The position numbers and the translations under genes are program-made. A stretch of 64,000 bases of DNA from NCBI GenBank assembly GCA_052386675.1, contig JBQTJX010000038.1, positions 60,219 through 124,218 on the forward strand, given 5' to 3'. Source of the DNA: RBG-16-66-20 sp052386675 (GTDB lineage: Bacteria; Pseudomonadota; Gammaproteobacteria; Burkholderiales; SG8-39). Of the stretch, positions 36,679 to 45,127 are shown piece after piece. Numbering within the stretch: the first letter of the stretch is position 1; each line of letters begins with the position of its first letter. A model generated the notes under the pieces. It searched no databases and was not told the origin of the DNA. It worked only from the letters and a program-made list of their open reading frames with translations.

Positions 36679-38040
36679 CTAGGCGCGGCGCCAGGTGGTG
36701 CCGGTGGGGCCGTCCTCGAGGAGGATGCCGTCCTTCTCCAATGATTGCCGGATGCGGTCGGCCTCGGCGTAGTTCTTCGCCTTGCGCGCGTCGATCCGCG
36801 CCTGGATCATCGCCGCGATGTCGCTGTTGGCCAGGCCATCGCCACGTCCCGCCTGGAGGAACGCCTCGGCGCGCCGCTCCAGAAGCCCGAGCACGCCGCC
36901 CAGGCCCTTCAACTGAGCCATCAGTTCCTTCTGTCCGCGCCCGATCTCGTTGGCAAGGTTGAACAACTCCGCCACCGCCTCGGCGGTGTTGAAATCGTCG
37001 TCCATCGCTGCCTTGAAGCGTTGCGCATGGGGCTCGTTCCAATCAATTTGGCCCGCGCCTTCAAATCCCTTCAGCGCGGTGTAGAGGCGCGTCAGCGCCG
37101 CCTTGGCGTCGTCCAGGTGTGCATCCGAGTAGTTGAGCGGGCTGCGGTACTGGGCGCGCACGATGAAGAAGCGCAGCACCTCCGGGTCGTACAGCTTCAG
37201 GATCTCGCGGATGGTGAAAAAGTTGCCCAGCGACTTGGACATCTTCTCGTCGTCCACGCGCACGAAGCCGTTGTGCATCCAGTAGTTGACGAACGTCCCG
37301 CCGTTGGCCCCCTCTGACTGCGCGATTTCGTTCTCATGGTGCGGGAACTGCAGGTCCTGGCCGCCGCCGTGAATGTCGAAGGTGTTGCCGAGCAGCGTGC
37401 AGCCCATGGCCGAGCACTCAATGTGCCAGCCGGGCCGTCCGTCGCCCCACTGCGAAGACCACTTGGGCTCGTCCGCCTTCGAATGCTTCCACAGCACGAA
37501 ATCCAGCGGATCCTGCTTGGCCGAACCCACCTCCACCCGCTCACCGGCGCGAAGGTCGTCCAGAGACTTCCCGGAGAGCTTTCCGTACACCGGGAACTTG
37601 CGCACCAGGTAGTTCACATCGCCGTCCGCGGCCTTGTACGCGAGCCCGTTCGTCTCCAGGCGCCCGATCATCTCCAGCATCTGCGGCACATACTCGGTGG
37701 CGCGCGGCTCATGCTCGGGCTTCTGCACCCCCAGCGCCCCGATGTCCTCGTCCATCGCACGGATGAAGCGCCCGGTCAATTCGCCGATGGTTTCCTTGTT
37801 CTCGACCGCGCGCTTGATGATCTTGTCGTCGATATCCGTGATGTTGCGGACATAGGTGACCTTGAAGCCGCTCGCGCGCAGCCAGCGCTGCACCACGTCG
37901 AAGGCGACCATCATCCGGGCATGGCCGAGGTGGCAATAGTCGTAGACGGTGATGCCGCAGACGTACATCCGGACTTCGCCGGGCCGGATGGGGACGAATG
38001 CCTGCTTCTCCCGGGCCAGCGAGTTGTAGATTCTCAGCAT
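36679..38040 (-). CDS. cysS: Cysteinyl-tRNA synthetase
   Basis: Encodes 453 residues, class I. The HIGH-like box is in YCHLGHAR, zinc-binding residues include the early Cys of MYVCGITVYD and later GWHIECSAM plus HHENE, and the KMSKS loop is EKMSKSLGN. It charges tRNA-Cys. It converges on the integrated element; its 3' end is intact. Confidence 0.97.
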   Translation of the reverse strand: MLRIYNSLAREKQAFVPIRPGEVRMYVCGITVYDYCHLGHARMMVAFDVVQRWLRASGFKVTYVRNITDIDDKIIKRAVENKETIGELTGRFIRAMDEDIGALGVQKPEHEPRATEYVPQMLEMIGRLETNGLAYKAADGDVNYLVRKFPVYGKLSGKSLDDLRAGERVEVGSAKQDPLDFVLWKHSKADEPKWSSQWGDGRPGWHIECSAMGCTLLGNTFDIHGGGQDLQFPHHENEIAQSEGANGGTFVNYWMHNGFVRVDDEKMSKSLGNFFTIREILKLYDPEVLRFFIVRAQYRSPLNYSDAHLDDAKAALTRLYTALKGFEGAGQIDWNEPHAQRFKAAMDDDFNTAEAVAELFNLANEIGRGQKELMAQLKGLGGVLGLLERRAEAFLQAGRGDGLANSDIAAMIQARIDARKAKNYAEADRIRQSLEKDGILLEDGPTGTTWRRA

Positions 38041-38078
38041 TGGAGTCCGCTCTGGGATACCCTGACCTGACGCCCAAG

Positions 38079-38107
38079 TTGTGAACGGGCAGGGCTTGGT
38101 CTAGAAT
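38079..38107 (+). promoter_or_regulatory. Promoter of the TPR - L,D-transpeptidase - ppi - lpxH operon
   Basis: TTGTGA (38079-38084), a 17-base spacer and TAGAAT (38102-38107) fit a sigma-70 promoter, about 37 bases before the ATG at 38145. It is in the divergent gap with cysS. Confidence 0.55.
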
Positions 38108-38144
38108 GCGAAACCTTCTGTAGGGCCTTGAAAAGTATAACACA

Positions 38145-39200
38145 ATGACCGCATCGCCCGCCCTCCACCGCGCCTTCGCCGCATTCGCGTTCGCGGCGGC
38201 GTCCACTTTATTCGTTTCGTCCAGCGTCGCGCAATCCGACGACGTGCAGGAAGCCGCGAAGCTGCTCAAGGCCGGACAGCATGCCCCGGCGCTCGAGCGC
38301 GTCAACAAGGTGCTCGCCGGCAAGCCGCGCGATCCGCAGGCGCGCTTCCTGAAGGGACTCATCTTCGCCGAGCAGGGCAACCCGAAGGAAGCGATCGCGA
38401 TCTTCCTCAAGCTGACGCAGGACTATCCGCAACTGCCAGAGCCATACAACAACCTCGCGGTGCTCTACGCGGCCGAAGGCCAATACGACAAGGCGCGCGG
38501 CGCGCTGGAGCAATCCATCCGCACCCACCCGAGCTACGCCACCGCCTACGAGAACCTGGGCGACGTCTACGCCAAGCTCGCGAGCCAGGCCTACGACAAG
38601 GCGCTGCAAATTGACTCGGGCAACGCCGGTGCGAAGAACAAGCTCGCGCTGGTGCGCGAACTCGTCGGCGCCCCGGTCAAGCCCGCCCCGGTAGCGGTCG
38701 CCGCTGCACCCGCCGCCGCAGCAGCTCCTCCCTCGCCTGCCGCTGCGCCTGCTCCCTCGGCCGCGCCCACCAAGCCCTCCCCGGTCGCTTCGGCGGCGCC
38801 AGCCGCCTAAGCGAAACCTGCAGCCCCGAAACCCGCGGCCACGCCCGCTTCGGCCAATCCCTCCGCCGAAATCCTCGGCACCGTCGACGCCTGGGCCAAA
38901 GCCTGGGCCTCGAAGGACGTGGACGGCTACCTCGCCTTCTACGCGAAGGACTTCAAGGTTCCGGGCGGCGAGGCGCGTCCGGCCTGGGAGAAAGTCCGTC
39001 GCGCGCGCATCATCGCGCCCAAGTCCATCTCCGTGGGCATCAGCGCCCCCAAGGTCACGCTTTCCGGCGAAAGCCAGGCCAGCGTCACCTTCCGCCAGGC
39101 CTACAAGTCCGACGTGACCAGCGCCAACAGCACCAAGACGCTGGTCCTGGTAAAGGCCGACGGCCGCTGGCGGATCCAGCAGGAGCGGGTCGGAAATTGA
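38145..39200 (+). pseudogene. TPR/NTF2-like periplasmic protein gene interrupted by an in-frame stop
   Basis: The first 221 codons (38145-38810) give a signal peptide (cleavage near SSVAQS), TPR-like helices (about 35-150; PEPYNNLAVLYAAEGQYDKA, TAYENLGDVYAKLA) and a Pro/Ala linker. A TAA at 38808-38810 stops it. The same frame then continues without another stop to 39200 as linker (AKPAAPKPAATPAS) plus a complete NTF2-like domain (TVDAWAKAWASKDVDGYLAF ... DGRWRIQQERVGN). One gene of 351 codons thus appears broken by a single nonsense codon. A sequencing error, or separate expression of the TPR part, cannot be excluded. Confidence 0.75.
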
Positions 39201-40393
39201 TCGCTTCGCGTAGCGCACCGCTTCATCGCGCCGCCGCCTTCGCCGCAGCCGTCCTCGCCTTCTCCGCCGCCGGGGCCGCGGTAGCCGTTCATGCGGCCGG
39301 CCCCGAGAAGCAGCTCTCCGGCGTGCTAGAGGCGATCGACGGGCGGCGCCTGGACCTCGCCCTGCAGCGCGTGGAAGCGCTGATCGCGGCGCACCCGAAT
39401 TTCCGCCTCGCGCACCTCATCCGCGGCGACCTGCTGCTTGCGCGCCGTCAGCCGATCCAGACCCTGGGCAACGTGCCCAAGACCGTGCCGCAGGACAAGA
39501 TCGACGGCCTGCGCGCCGAGGCGCACTCCCGCCTGCGCGCGCTGCGCGAGCGGCCCAACGGCGACCTGGTGCCGCGCCACGTGCTGCAACTGAATGCCGA
39601 GCAGAAGCACGCCCTGGTGATCGATTCGCGCCGCTCGCGCCTGTATGTGTTCCAGAACGATGCGGGGCGCCCGCGGCTGGTCGCGGACTACTACGTCACC
39701 CTGGGCAAGAACGGCGTCGAGAAGACCCGAGAAGGCGACCAGAAGACGCCGCTGGGCGTCTACCACGTCACCGCCAACCTGCCGCGCCAGAAGCTGACCG
39801 ATTTCTACGGCTCGGGCGCCTTCCCGATCAACTACCCCAATGCCTGGGACAAGAAGCTCGGGCGAAACGGCTACGGCATCTGGCTGCACGGCACGCCCTC
39901 GGACACCTACAGCCGCCCGCCGCGCGCGAGCGACGGCTGCATCGTGCTCGCCAACACTGACCTGGACACAGTGGCGCGCAGCATGCAGGTCGGCCTGACC
40001 CCGGTGGTGATCGCCGACGAGCTGGAATGGGTCCCGGCGGCGACGCTGGAGGCCGAGAGGAAGGGCCTGTCCGATGCGCTCGAGGCCTGGCGCGCCGACT
40101 GGGAGAGCCGCGACAGCGCGAAGTACCTGTCGCACTACGCCGCGAAATTCCAGTCCGGCAACCAGGACCTGCCCGCCTGGTCCGCGCACAAGCGCAAGGT
40201 CAATGCCGGCAAGCAGTGGATCAAGGTCGGCCTCAACCGGGTGTCCATGTTCCAGTACCCGCGCGAAAAGTTCGTCGTGGTCGGTTTCGACCAGGACTAC
40301 CGTTCCAGCAACCTTTCCAACGTCATGCGCAAGCGCCAATACTGGGTGCGCGAGGGCGCGCGCTGGAAAATTCTCTATGAGGGTGGTGCATGA
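39197..40393 (+). CDS. L,D-transpeptidase (YkuD) with C-terminal NTF2-like domain
   Basis: Encodes 398 residues: a signal peptide, an N-terminal helical region, and a YkuD catalytic domain (about 130-275) with HGTPSDTYSRPPRASDGCI, where His and the S-x-G-C-I cysteine are the active site. The C-terminal domain (about 290-398) has the same NTF2-like pattern as the upstream gene (ALEAWRADWESRDSAKYLSH ... ARWKILYE). It likely cross-links peptidoglycan or attaches proteins to it in the periplasm. The TTG start overlaps the upstream stop (TTGA). Confidence 0.9.
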   Translation: MIASRSAPLHRAAAFAAAVLAFSAAGAAVAVHAAGPEKQLSGVLEAIDGRRLDLALQRVEALIAAHPNFRLAHLIRGDLLLARRQPIQTLGNVPKTVPQDKIDGLRAEAHSRLRALRERPNGDLVPRHVLQLNAEQKHALVIDSRRSRLYVFQNDAGRPRLVADYYVTLGKNGVEKTREGDQKTPLGVYHVTANLPRQKLTDFYGSGAFPINYPNAWDKKLGRNGYGIWLHGTPSDTYSRPPRASDGCIVLANTDLDTVARSMQVGLTPVVIADELEWVPAATLEAERKGLSDALEAWRADWESRDSAKYLSHYAAKFQSGNQDLPAWSAHKRKVNAGKQWIKVGLNRVSMFQYPREKFVVVGFDQDYRSSNLSNVMRKRQYWVREGARWKILYEGGA

Positions 40394-40983
40394 GCCTGCG
40401 CAATGATTTCCTTCGATTCCTCAAGCCCCTGGTGGTCCTCTCGGCGGCGGCGACCGCGCCCGGCGCGCTTGGCGCAGACCCGCAGGTGGACATCAAGACC
40501 AACCACGGCACCATCCGCCTGGAGCTCTACCCGGCCAAGGCGCCCAAGTCGGTCGAGAACTTCCTGCAGTACGTGAAGGACGGCCACTACAGCGGCACGG
40601 TGTTCCACCGCGTCATCGACGGCTTCATGATCCAGGGCGGCGGCTTCGGCAAGGATTACCAGCAAAAGCAGACCCGCGCCCCCATCCCGAACGAGGCCAA
40701 GAACGGCCTCAAGAACGACCTCGGCACCATCGCCATGGCGCGCACCAGCGACCCCCATTCGGCGAGCGCCCAGTTCTTCATCAACGTCAAGAACAACGAC
40801 TTCCTCAATGCCCCCGGCCAGGACGGCTGGGGCTACGCGGTGTTCGGCAAGGTGGTCTCGGGCCTGGACACCGTGACCAAGATCGCCAAGCTGCCCACCG
40901 GCGCCGGCGGCCCGTTCCGCACCGACGTGCCGCGCGAGGCGGTGGTGATCGAATCCATGACGGTGGTGGCCGCCAAGAAGTGA
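40390..40983 (+). CDS. ppiA: Periplasmic peptidyl-prolyl isomerase, cyclophilin type
   Basis: Encodes 197 residues with an N-terminal signal (cleavage near GALGA). The cyclophilin core includes FHRVIDGFMIQGGGF, MARTSDPHSASAQFFIN and FGKVVSGLDTV. It accelerates proline isomerisation of exported proteins. Overlaps the transpeptidase stop (ATGA). Confidence 0.92.
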   Translation: MSLRNDFLRFLKPLVVLSAAATAPGALGADPQVDIKTNHGTIRLELYPAKAPKSVENFLQYVKDGHYSGTVFHRVIDGFMIQGGGFGKDYQQKQTRAPIPNEAKNGLKNDLGTIAMARTSDPHSASAQFFINVKNNDFLNAPGQDGWGYAVFGKVVSGLDTVTKIAKLPTGAGGPFRTDVPREAVVIESMTVVAAKK

Positions 40984-40984
40984 T

Positions 40985-41710
40985 GTGAGCCGCGCGCTCT
41001 TCATCTCCGACCTGCACCTCTCGGTCGAGCGCCCCGGACCCAACGAGCAGTTCTTCCGCTTCCTGCACGAGGAGGCGGCGCGTTCGAACGCGCTCTACAT
41101 CCTGGGGGACCTGTTCGAGTACTGGATCGGCGATGACGGGATCGGGGAGGATCCGCTCGGGCGGCAGGTGGTTCGGGCGCTTCGGGTGCTCACCAAATCA
41201 GGCGTCGCGGTGCACCTGATGGTGGGGAATCGGGACTTCCTGATGGGCGCGAAGTTCTGCGAGGAATCCGGCGCCTTGTTTCTCGATGACCCGAGGGTCG
41301 TCGAGATCGGTGGAAAAGCGGTCTTGCTGATGCATGGCGATACGCTGTGCACCGATGACAAGGACTACCAGGGGTGGCGCGCCACGGCGCGCTCGGAAGC
41401 CTGGCAGAAGGATTTCCTCGCCAAGTCCCTGCCCGACCGTCGCGAAACCATCGAGGGACTGCGCGCGAAGAGCAAGGCCGTGGTGCAGGCCAAGCCCGCC
41501 GGGATCATGGACGTGAACGAGGGCGCGGTGCGCGAGGCCTTTCGCGTGCATGGCGTGCAGCTGATGATCCACGGCCACACCCACCGGCCGGCGCGGCACG
41601 AGCATGAGGTGGACGGCCGGCCCTGCGTGCGCTGGGTGCTGCCGGACTGGTACGGGCGCGGGGGCTACCTCGCCCTGGACTCGGTGGGGGCGCGGCTGGT
41701 CGGCTTTTAG
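40985..41710 (+). CDS. lpxH: UDP-2,3-diacylglucosamine diphosphatase
   Basis: Encodes 241 residues of the calcineurin-like phosphoesterase family with the metal-site motifs SDLHL, GDLFEYWIGDD, GNRD, LMHGDTL and HGHTHRP in order, as in LpxH. It makes lipid X in lipid A synthesis. The start is GTG, one base after the ppi stop. The ppi-lpxH pair is common in betaproteobacteria. Confidence 0.94.
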   Translation: MSRALFISDLHLSVERPGPNEQFFRFLHEEAARSNALYILGDLFEYWIGDDGIGEDPLGRQVVRALRVLTKSGVAVHLMVGNRDFLMGAKFCEESGALFLDDPRVVEIGGKAVLLMHGDTLCTDDKDYQGWRATARSEAWQKDFLAKSLPDRRETIEGLRAKSKAVVQAKPAGIMDVNEGAVREAFRVHGVQLMIHGHTHRPARHEHEVDGRPCVRWVLPDWYGRGGYLALDSVGARLVGF

Positions 41711-41719
41711 CACCCCCGG

Positions 41720-41737
41720 TGTAACCGATCGGTTACA
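41720..41737. repeat. Second copy of the ACCGATCGGT-centred palindrome
   Basis: An 18-bp perfect palindrome ten bases after the lpxH stop and three bases before the metZ stop. Extended by TCC on the right, it is identical over 21 bases to the palindrome between fur and recN (20519-20539). Both copies lie between convergent genes. Confidence 0.85.
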
Positions 41738-41740
41738 TCC

Positions 41741-42934
41741 TCAGCCTTCCAGCCCCCGCTGCAGGTCCGCCTTCAGGTCTGCCACCGACTCCAGCCCCAC
41801 CGCCAGCCGGATCAAGCCGTCCGTGATCCCCGCCGCCGCCCGCGCCTCGGGCGTGATTCGGCCATGCGTGGTGGTCCCCGGATGGGTGATGGTGGTCTTC
41901 ACGTCGCCCAGGTTGCCGGTGATGGAAATCATCCGCGTGGAATCGATGACTTTCCACGCGGCATCCTTCCCGCCCTTGACCTCGAAGGACACGATGGCGC
42001 CGCCGGCCTTCTGCTGCCGCTTCGCCAGCGCGTACTGGGGATGGGATTTCAGGCCAGGGTAATGCACCCGCGCCACCTTCGGATGCTGCTCCAGCCATTG
42101 CGCCAGCGCCAAGGCCCGCTCCGACTGCGCCAGCATGCGCAGTTCCAAAGTCTCCATGCCCTTCAGGATCACCCAGGCATTGAAGGGCGAGATGGAGGGA
42201 CCGGCGGTGCGCAGGAACCCCACCAGGCTGTCCATGACGGGGCCCTTGTGTCCGACCACCGCGCCGCCCATGACCCGCCCCTGCCCGTCCAGGTGCTTGG
42301 TGGCGGAATGAATCACCAGGTCCGCGCCCAAGGCCAACGGCCGCTGCAAGGCTGGCGTGCAGAAGCAGTTGTCCACGGCGAGCAGCGCGCCCGCCTTCTT
42401 CGCCACCACGGCGAGCGCGGCTATGTCCGAGATTTCGCCCAGAGGATTAGACGGCGTCTCGAGGAACAGCAGCTTCGTGTTCGGCCTGACCGCCTTCTCC
42501 CACTCCTCGACCTTCGTCGGCGAGACGAAGGTGGTCTGGACGCCGAAGCGCGCCATGATGGTGACGTACAACTGCACCGTGGCCCCGAACACCGCGTTCG
42601 AGCAGACGACGTGGTCGCCCGCCTTCAGCGTGACCATGGACGCTGCCAGGATCGCGGACATGCCCGAGGCCGTGGCGACGCAGGCCTCGCCGCCTTCCAG
42701 CGCCGCCAGCCGGTCCTGCATCATGGTGACCGTGGGATTGGTGTAGCGAGAGTAGACGTAGCCCTCGCCCGCGCCAGGCGCGCCAAAACCGGCGGCCGCG
42801 GCGGCGGCGTCCTTGAAGACGAAGCTGGAGGTGAGGAACAGCGCCTCGGAATGCTCGCCGAAATCGCTGCGCGCGGTGCCGGCGCGGACGCCAAGCGTGG
42901 AAATATCGCTCTGATCTTGTTCCGATGCGGACAT
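41741..42934 (-). CDS. metZ: O-succinylhomoserine sulfhydrylase
   Basis: Encodes 397 residues of the Cys/Met-metabolism PLP family. YSRYTNPT, the SGMSAILA loop, the AVDNCFCTP strand and the PLP lysine in HSATKHLDGQGRVMGG are visible. It forms homocysteine from O-succinylhomoserine and sulfide. The ATG follows the terminator T-run directly; the only purine-rich ribosome site (GAGAGGAT) lies in the terminator stem. A SAM-II aptamer upstream confirms a methionine-pathway role. Confidence 0.94.
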   Translation of the reverse strand: MSASEQDQSDISTLGVRAGTARSDFGEHSEALFLTSSFVFKDAAAAAAGFGAPGAGEGYVYSRYTNPTVTMMQDRLAALEGGEACVATASGMSAILAASMVTLKAGDHVVCSNAVFGATVQLYVTIMARFGVQTTFVSPTKVEEWEKAVRPNTKLLFLETPSNPLGEISDIAALAVVAKKAGALLAVDNCFCTPALQRPLALGADLVIHSATKHLDGQGRVMGGAVVGHKGPVMDSLVGFLRTAGPSISPFNAWVILKGMETLELRMLAQSERALALAQWLEQHPKVARVHYPGLKSHPQYALAKRQQKAGGAIVSFEVKGGKDAAWKVIDSTRMISITGNLGDVKTTITHPGTTTHGRITPEARAAAGITDGLIRLAVGLESVADLKADLQRGLEG

Positions 42935-42971
42935 AAAAAAACCCGATCCTCTCTTGTCAAGCGGACCGGGT
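42935..42971 (-). terminator. Intrinsic terminator of the SAM-II riboswitch, abutting metZ
   Basis: On the minus strand the stem ACCCGGTCC/GGATCGGGT (one mismatch) is followed by seven Ts (42941-42935), immediately before the metZ ATG at 42934. It is the likely expression platform of the aptamer upstream. Confidence 0.8.
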
Positions 42972-42982
42972 CATTCCGGAAC

Positions 42983-43034
42983 GCTTTAGCAGCATTTGTT
43001 ACGCGCCCGCAAGCTGTGGCTCAAATCGGCGCGA
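42983..43034 (-). ncRNA. SAM-II riboswitch aptamer upstream of metZ
   Basis: The minus-strand sequence runs CGCGCCGATTTGAGCC ... CTTGCGGGCGCGTAACAAATG ... GCTAAA. This is the conserved SAM-II (metA-type) arrangement: a CGCGC stem paired with GCGCG, the GATTTnA loop, TTGC, the GTnAnAAATG stretch and the GCTAAA pseudoknot strand. It binds S-adenosylmethionine and should switch metZ off when SAM is plentiful. The aptamer starts where the transcript is expected to start. Confidence 0.88.
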
Positions 43035-43041
43035 AAAACGA

Positions 43042-43050
43042 ATTATATCA
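43042..43050 (-). promoter_or_regulatory. Extended -10 promoter for the metZ riboswitch transcript
   Basis: TGATATAAT on the minus strand (43050-43042) is a perfect TGnTATAAT extended -10 with no good -35 box. The start would be about 43035, the first base of the aptamer. The promoter sits in the four to twelve bases after the purF stop. Confidence 0.7.
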
Positions 43051-43053
43051 AAG

Positions 43054-44571
43054 TCATCCCGTGGCCGCGAGGTTGAGATCGAGCTGCGCGCCCTCGTCCT
43101 CGCCCTCGTCCCGCTGCGCGTCGCGGCGGTTCTCGATCAGGTGCAGGTAGTCGCTGGTGACATCCCCGGTCACGTAGATGCCGTCGAAGCAGGAGGTCTC
43201 GAAGTTCGCCAGCTTCGGGTTGGCCTTGCGCACCGAGTCCTTGAGCGCGTCCAGGTCCTGGTAGACCAGCGCGTCGGCCCCGATTTCCGCGGCGACGCCG
43301 TCCTCGCTGCGGTGGGCGGCGATCAGCTCGGCGCGGGTCGGCATGTCGATGCCGTAGACGTTCGGGAAGCGCACCGGCGGCGCCGAGGAGGCGAAGAACA
43401 CCTTGCGGGCGCCGGACTCCCGCGCCATCTGCACGATCTCCCGGCTGGTGGTGCCGCGCACGATGGAATCATCCACCAGCAGCACGTTCTTGCCGTTGAA
43501 CTCCAGCGCCATCGGATTCAACTTCTGGCGCACCGAGCGGCTGCGCACCGCGTGGCCCGGCATGATGAAGGTGCGTCCGATGTAGCGGTTCTTGACGAAG
43601 CCCTCGCGGTAGGGCACGCCCAGGCCGGTGGCCAGCTGCATCGCCGAGGGGCGGCTGGAGTCCGGGATCGGGATCACGACGTCGATGTCCAGGTGCCGGT
43701 ACTGGCGGCGGATCTTCTCCACCAGCTTCTCGCCCATGTTCAGGCGCGATTCGTAGACGGATGCGCCGTCCATGAGCGAATCCGGGCGCGCGAGGTAGAC
43801 ATATTCGAAGATGCAGGGATTGAGCGAGGTCTCCGCGGCGCACTGCTGGCTGTGGAAATTGCCTTCCTCGTCGATCAGCACCGCCTCGCCGGGGGCGACG
43901 TCTCGCAGCACGCGGAAACCCAGCGCGTCCACCGCGACCGACTCCGAGGCCACCATGTACTCCACGCCCGCCGGAGTCTCGTTGTAGCCGATCACCGCCG
44001 GCCGGATGCCCCAGGGATCGCGGAAGGCGAGCACGCCATAGCCGGCGATCATGGCGATCACGGCATAGGCGCCGCGCACGCGCCGGTGCACGCCGGCCAC
44101 CGCCGCGAATATCGTCTGCGGATTGAGGCGCATTCCAACCGAGGCCTTCTCCAGCTCATGCGCCAGCACGTTCAGCAGCACTTCGGAGTCGGAATTGGTG
44201 TTGATGTGCCGCAGGTCCAGCCGGAACATTTCCTCCTTGAGCGCCTCGGAATTGGTCAGGTTGCCGTTGTGGCCCAGCACAATGCCGAACGGGGAATTGA
44301 CGTAGAACGGCTGCGATTCGGCCGAGTTGTACGCGGAGCCTGCGGTCGGGTAGCGGCAGTGGGCGATGCCGATGTTGCCCGGCAGGGCGCGCATGTTGCG
44401 TGTGCGGAACACGTCGCGCACCATGCCGTTGCCCTTTTGCATGTGCAGGGTCTTGCGCTCTCCGGTGACGATGCCGGCGGCGTCCTGGCCGCGGTGCTGC
44501 AGGAGCAGCAGGCCGTCATAGAGGAGCTGGTTGACCGGGGACCGGGCGACGATGCCGAGGATTCCGCACAT
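43054..44571 (-). CDS. purF: Amidophosphoribosyltransferase
   Basis: Encodes 505 residues: an N-terminal nucleophile glutaminase with catalytic Cys2 (MCGILGIV), GIAHCRYPTAG, and a phosphoribosyltransferase domain with the PRPP loop VLLVDDSIVRGTTS. It commits PRPP to purine synthesis. It is 39 bases downstream of cvpA, the usual cvpA-purF pair. Confidence 0.97.
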   Translation of the reverse strand: MCGILGIVARSPVNQLLYDGLLLLQHRGQDAAGIVTGERKTLHMQKGNGMVRDVFRTRNMRALPGNIGIAHCRYPTAGSAYNSAESQPFYVNSPFGIVLGHNGNLTNSEALKEEMFRLDLRHINTNSDSEVLLNVLAHELEKASVGMRLNPQTIFAAVAGVHRRVRGAYAVIAMIAGYGVLAFRDPWGIRPAVIGYNETPAGVEYMVASESVAVDALGFRVLRDVAPGEAVLIDEEGNFHSQQCAAETSLNPCIFEYVYLARPDSLMDGASVYESRLNMGEKLVEKIRRQYRHLDIDVVIPIPDSSRPSAMQLATGLGVPYREGFVKNRYIGRTFIMPGHAVRSRSVRQKLNPMALEFNGKNVLLVDDSIVRGTTSREIVQMARESGARKVFFASSAPPVRFPNVYGIDMPTRAELIAAHRSEDGVAAEIGADALVYQDLDALKDSVRKANPKLANFETSCFDGIYVTGDVTSDYLHLIENRRDAQRDEGEDEGAQLDLNLAATG

Positions 44572-44610
44572 GGCGTTGGCGAGGAGAGGAAACTCCGAGT
44601 CCCTTAAGGG

Positions 44611-45102
44611 TCAATCATACCGCAGCCGTTCGGCGAATGTCTGCGGCAGCCAGGGCTTCAGGGCGAGCGCCGCGGCGGCGAGCCACGGCCCGCTCACGGA
44701 ATCGCGCCAGGCGGGCTGGCGCGGCAGGCTGGTGAAGCCGCAGCCCAGCGCGAGGACCAGGACCAGGATCGCCGCGCGCGCGACGCCGAACAGCGCGCCC
44801 AGGCTGCGGTCGACGCCGCCCAGTCCCACCGCGCGCACCAGCTTGGACAGCACCACGGCCATCAACGTCGCAAGGAACAGCGCGGCCACGAACACCGCGG
44901 CGAACGCCGCCAGCACGCGCAATTCGGGCGTCGGCACCGCATCGGGGACATGCACGGACAGCGGGCCGGCGAACAGGTTGGCGGCGAGGAAGGCAACCAC
45001 CCAGCCCGCCAGCGAGATGATCTCGCGCACCAGGCCGCGCCAGGCGCCCAGTACCACCGAGACCGCCAGGACGCCGGTCACGGCGTAGTCGAGCCAGGTC
45101 AC
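44611..45102 (-). CDS. cvpA: CvpA family membrane protein
   Basis: Encodes 163 residues with four membrane helices (about 5-22, 30-48, 62-85, 105-123); the DYAVTGVLAVSVVLGAWRG start is typical of CvpA. The family is linked to colicin V production and envelope stress; the biochemical role is unclear. The start is GTG at 45102, 25 bases after the SPOR gene. Confidence 0.9.
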   Translation of the reverse strand: MTWLDYAVTGVLAVSVVLGAWRGLVREIISLAGWVVAFLAANLFAGPLSVHVPDAVPTPELRVLAAFAAVFVAALFLATLMAVVLSKLVRAVGLGGVDRSLGALFGVARAAILVLVLALGCGFTSLPRQPAWRDSVSGPWLAAAALALKPWLPQTFAERLRYD

Positions 45103-45127
45103 GCGGTCACGAGGTCTGGTAGCCGCG

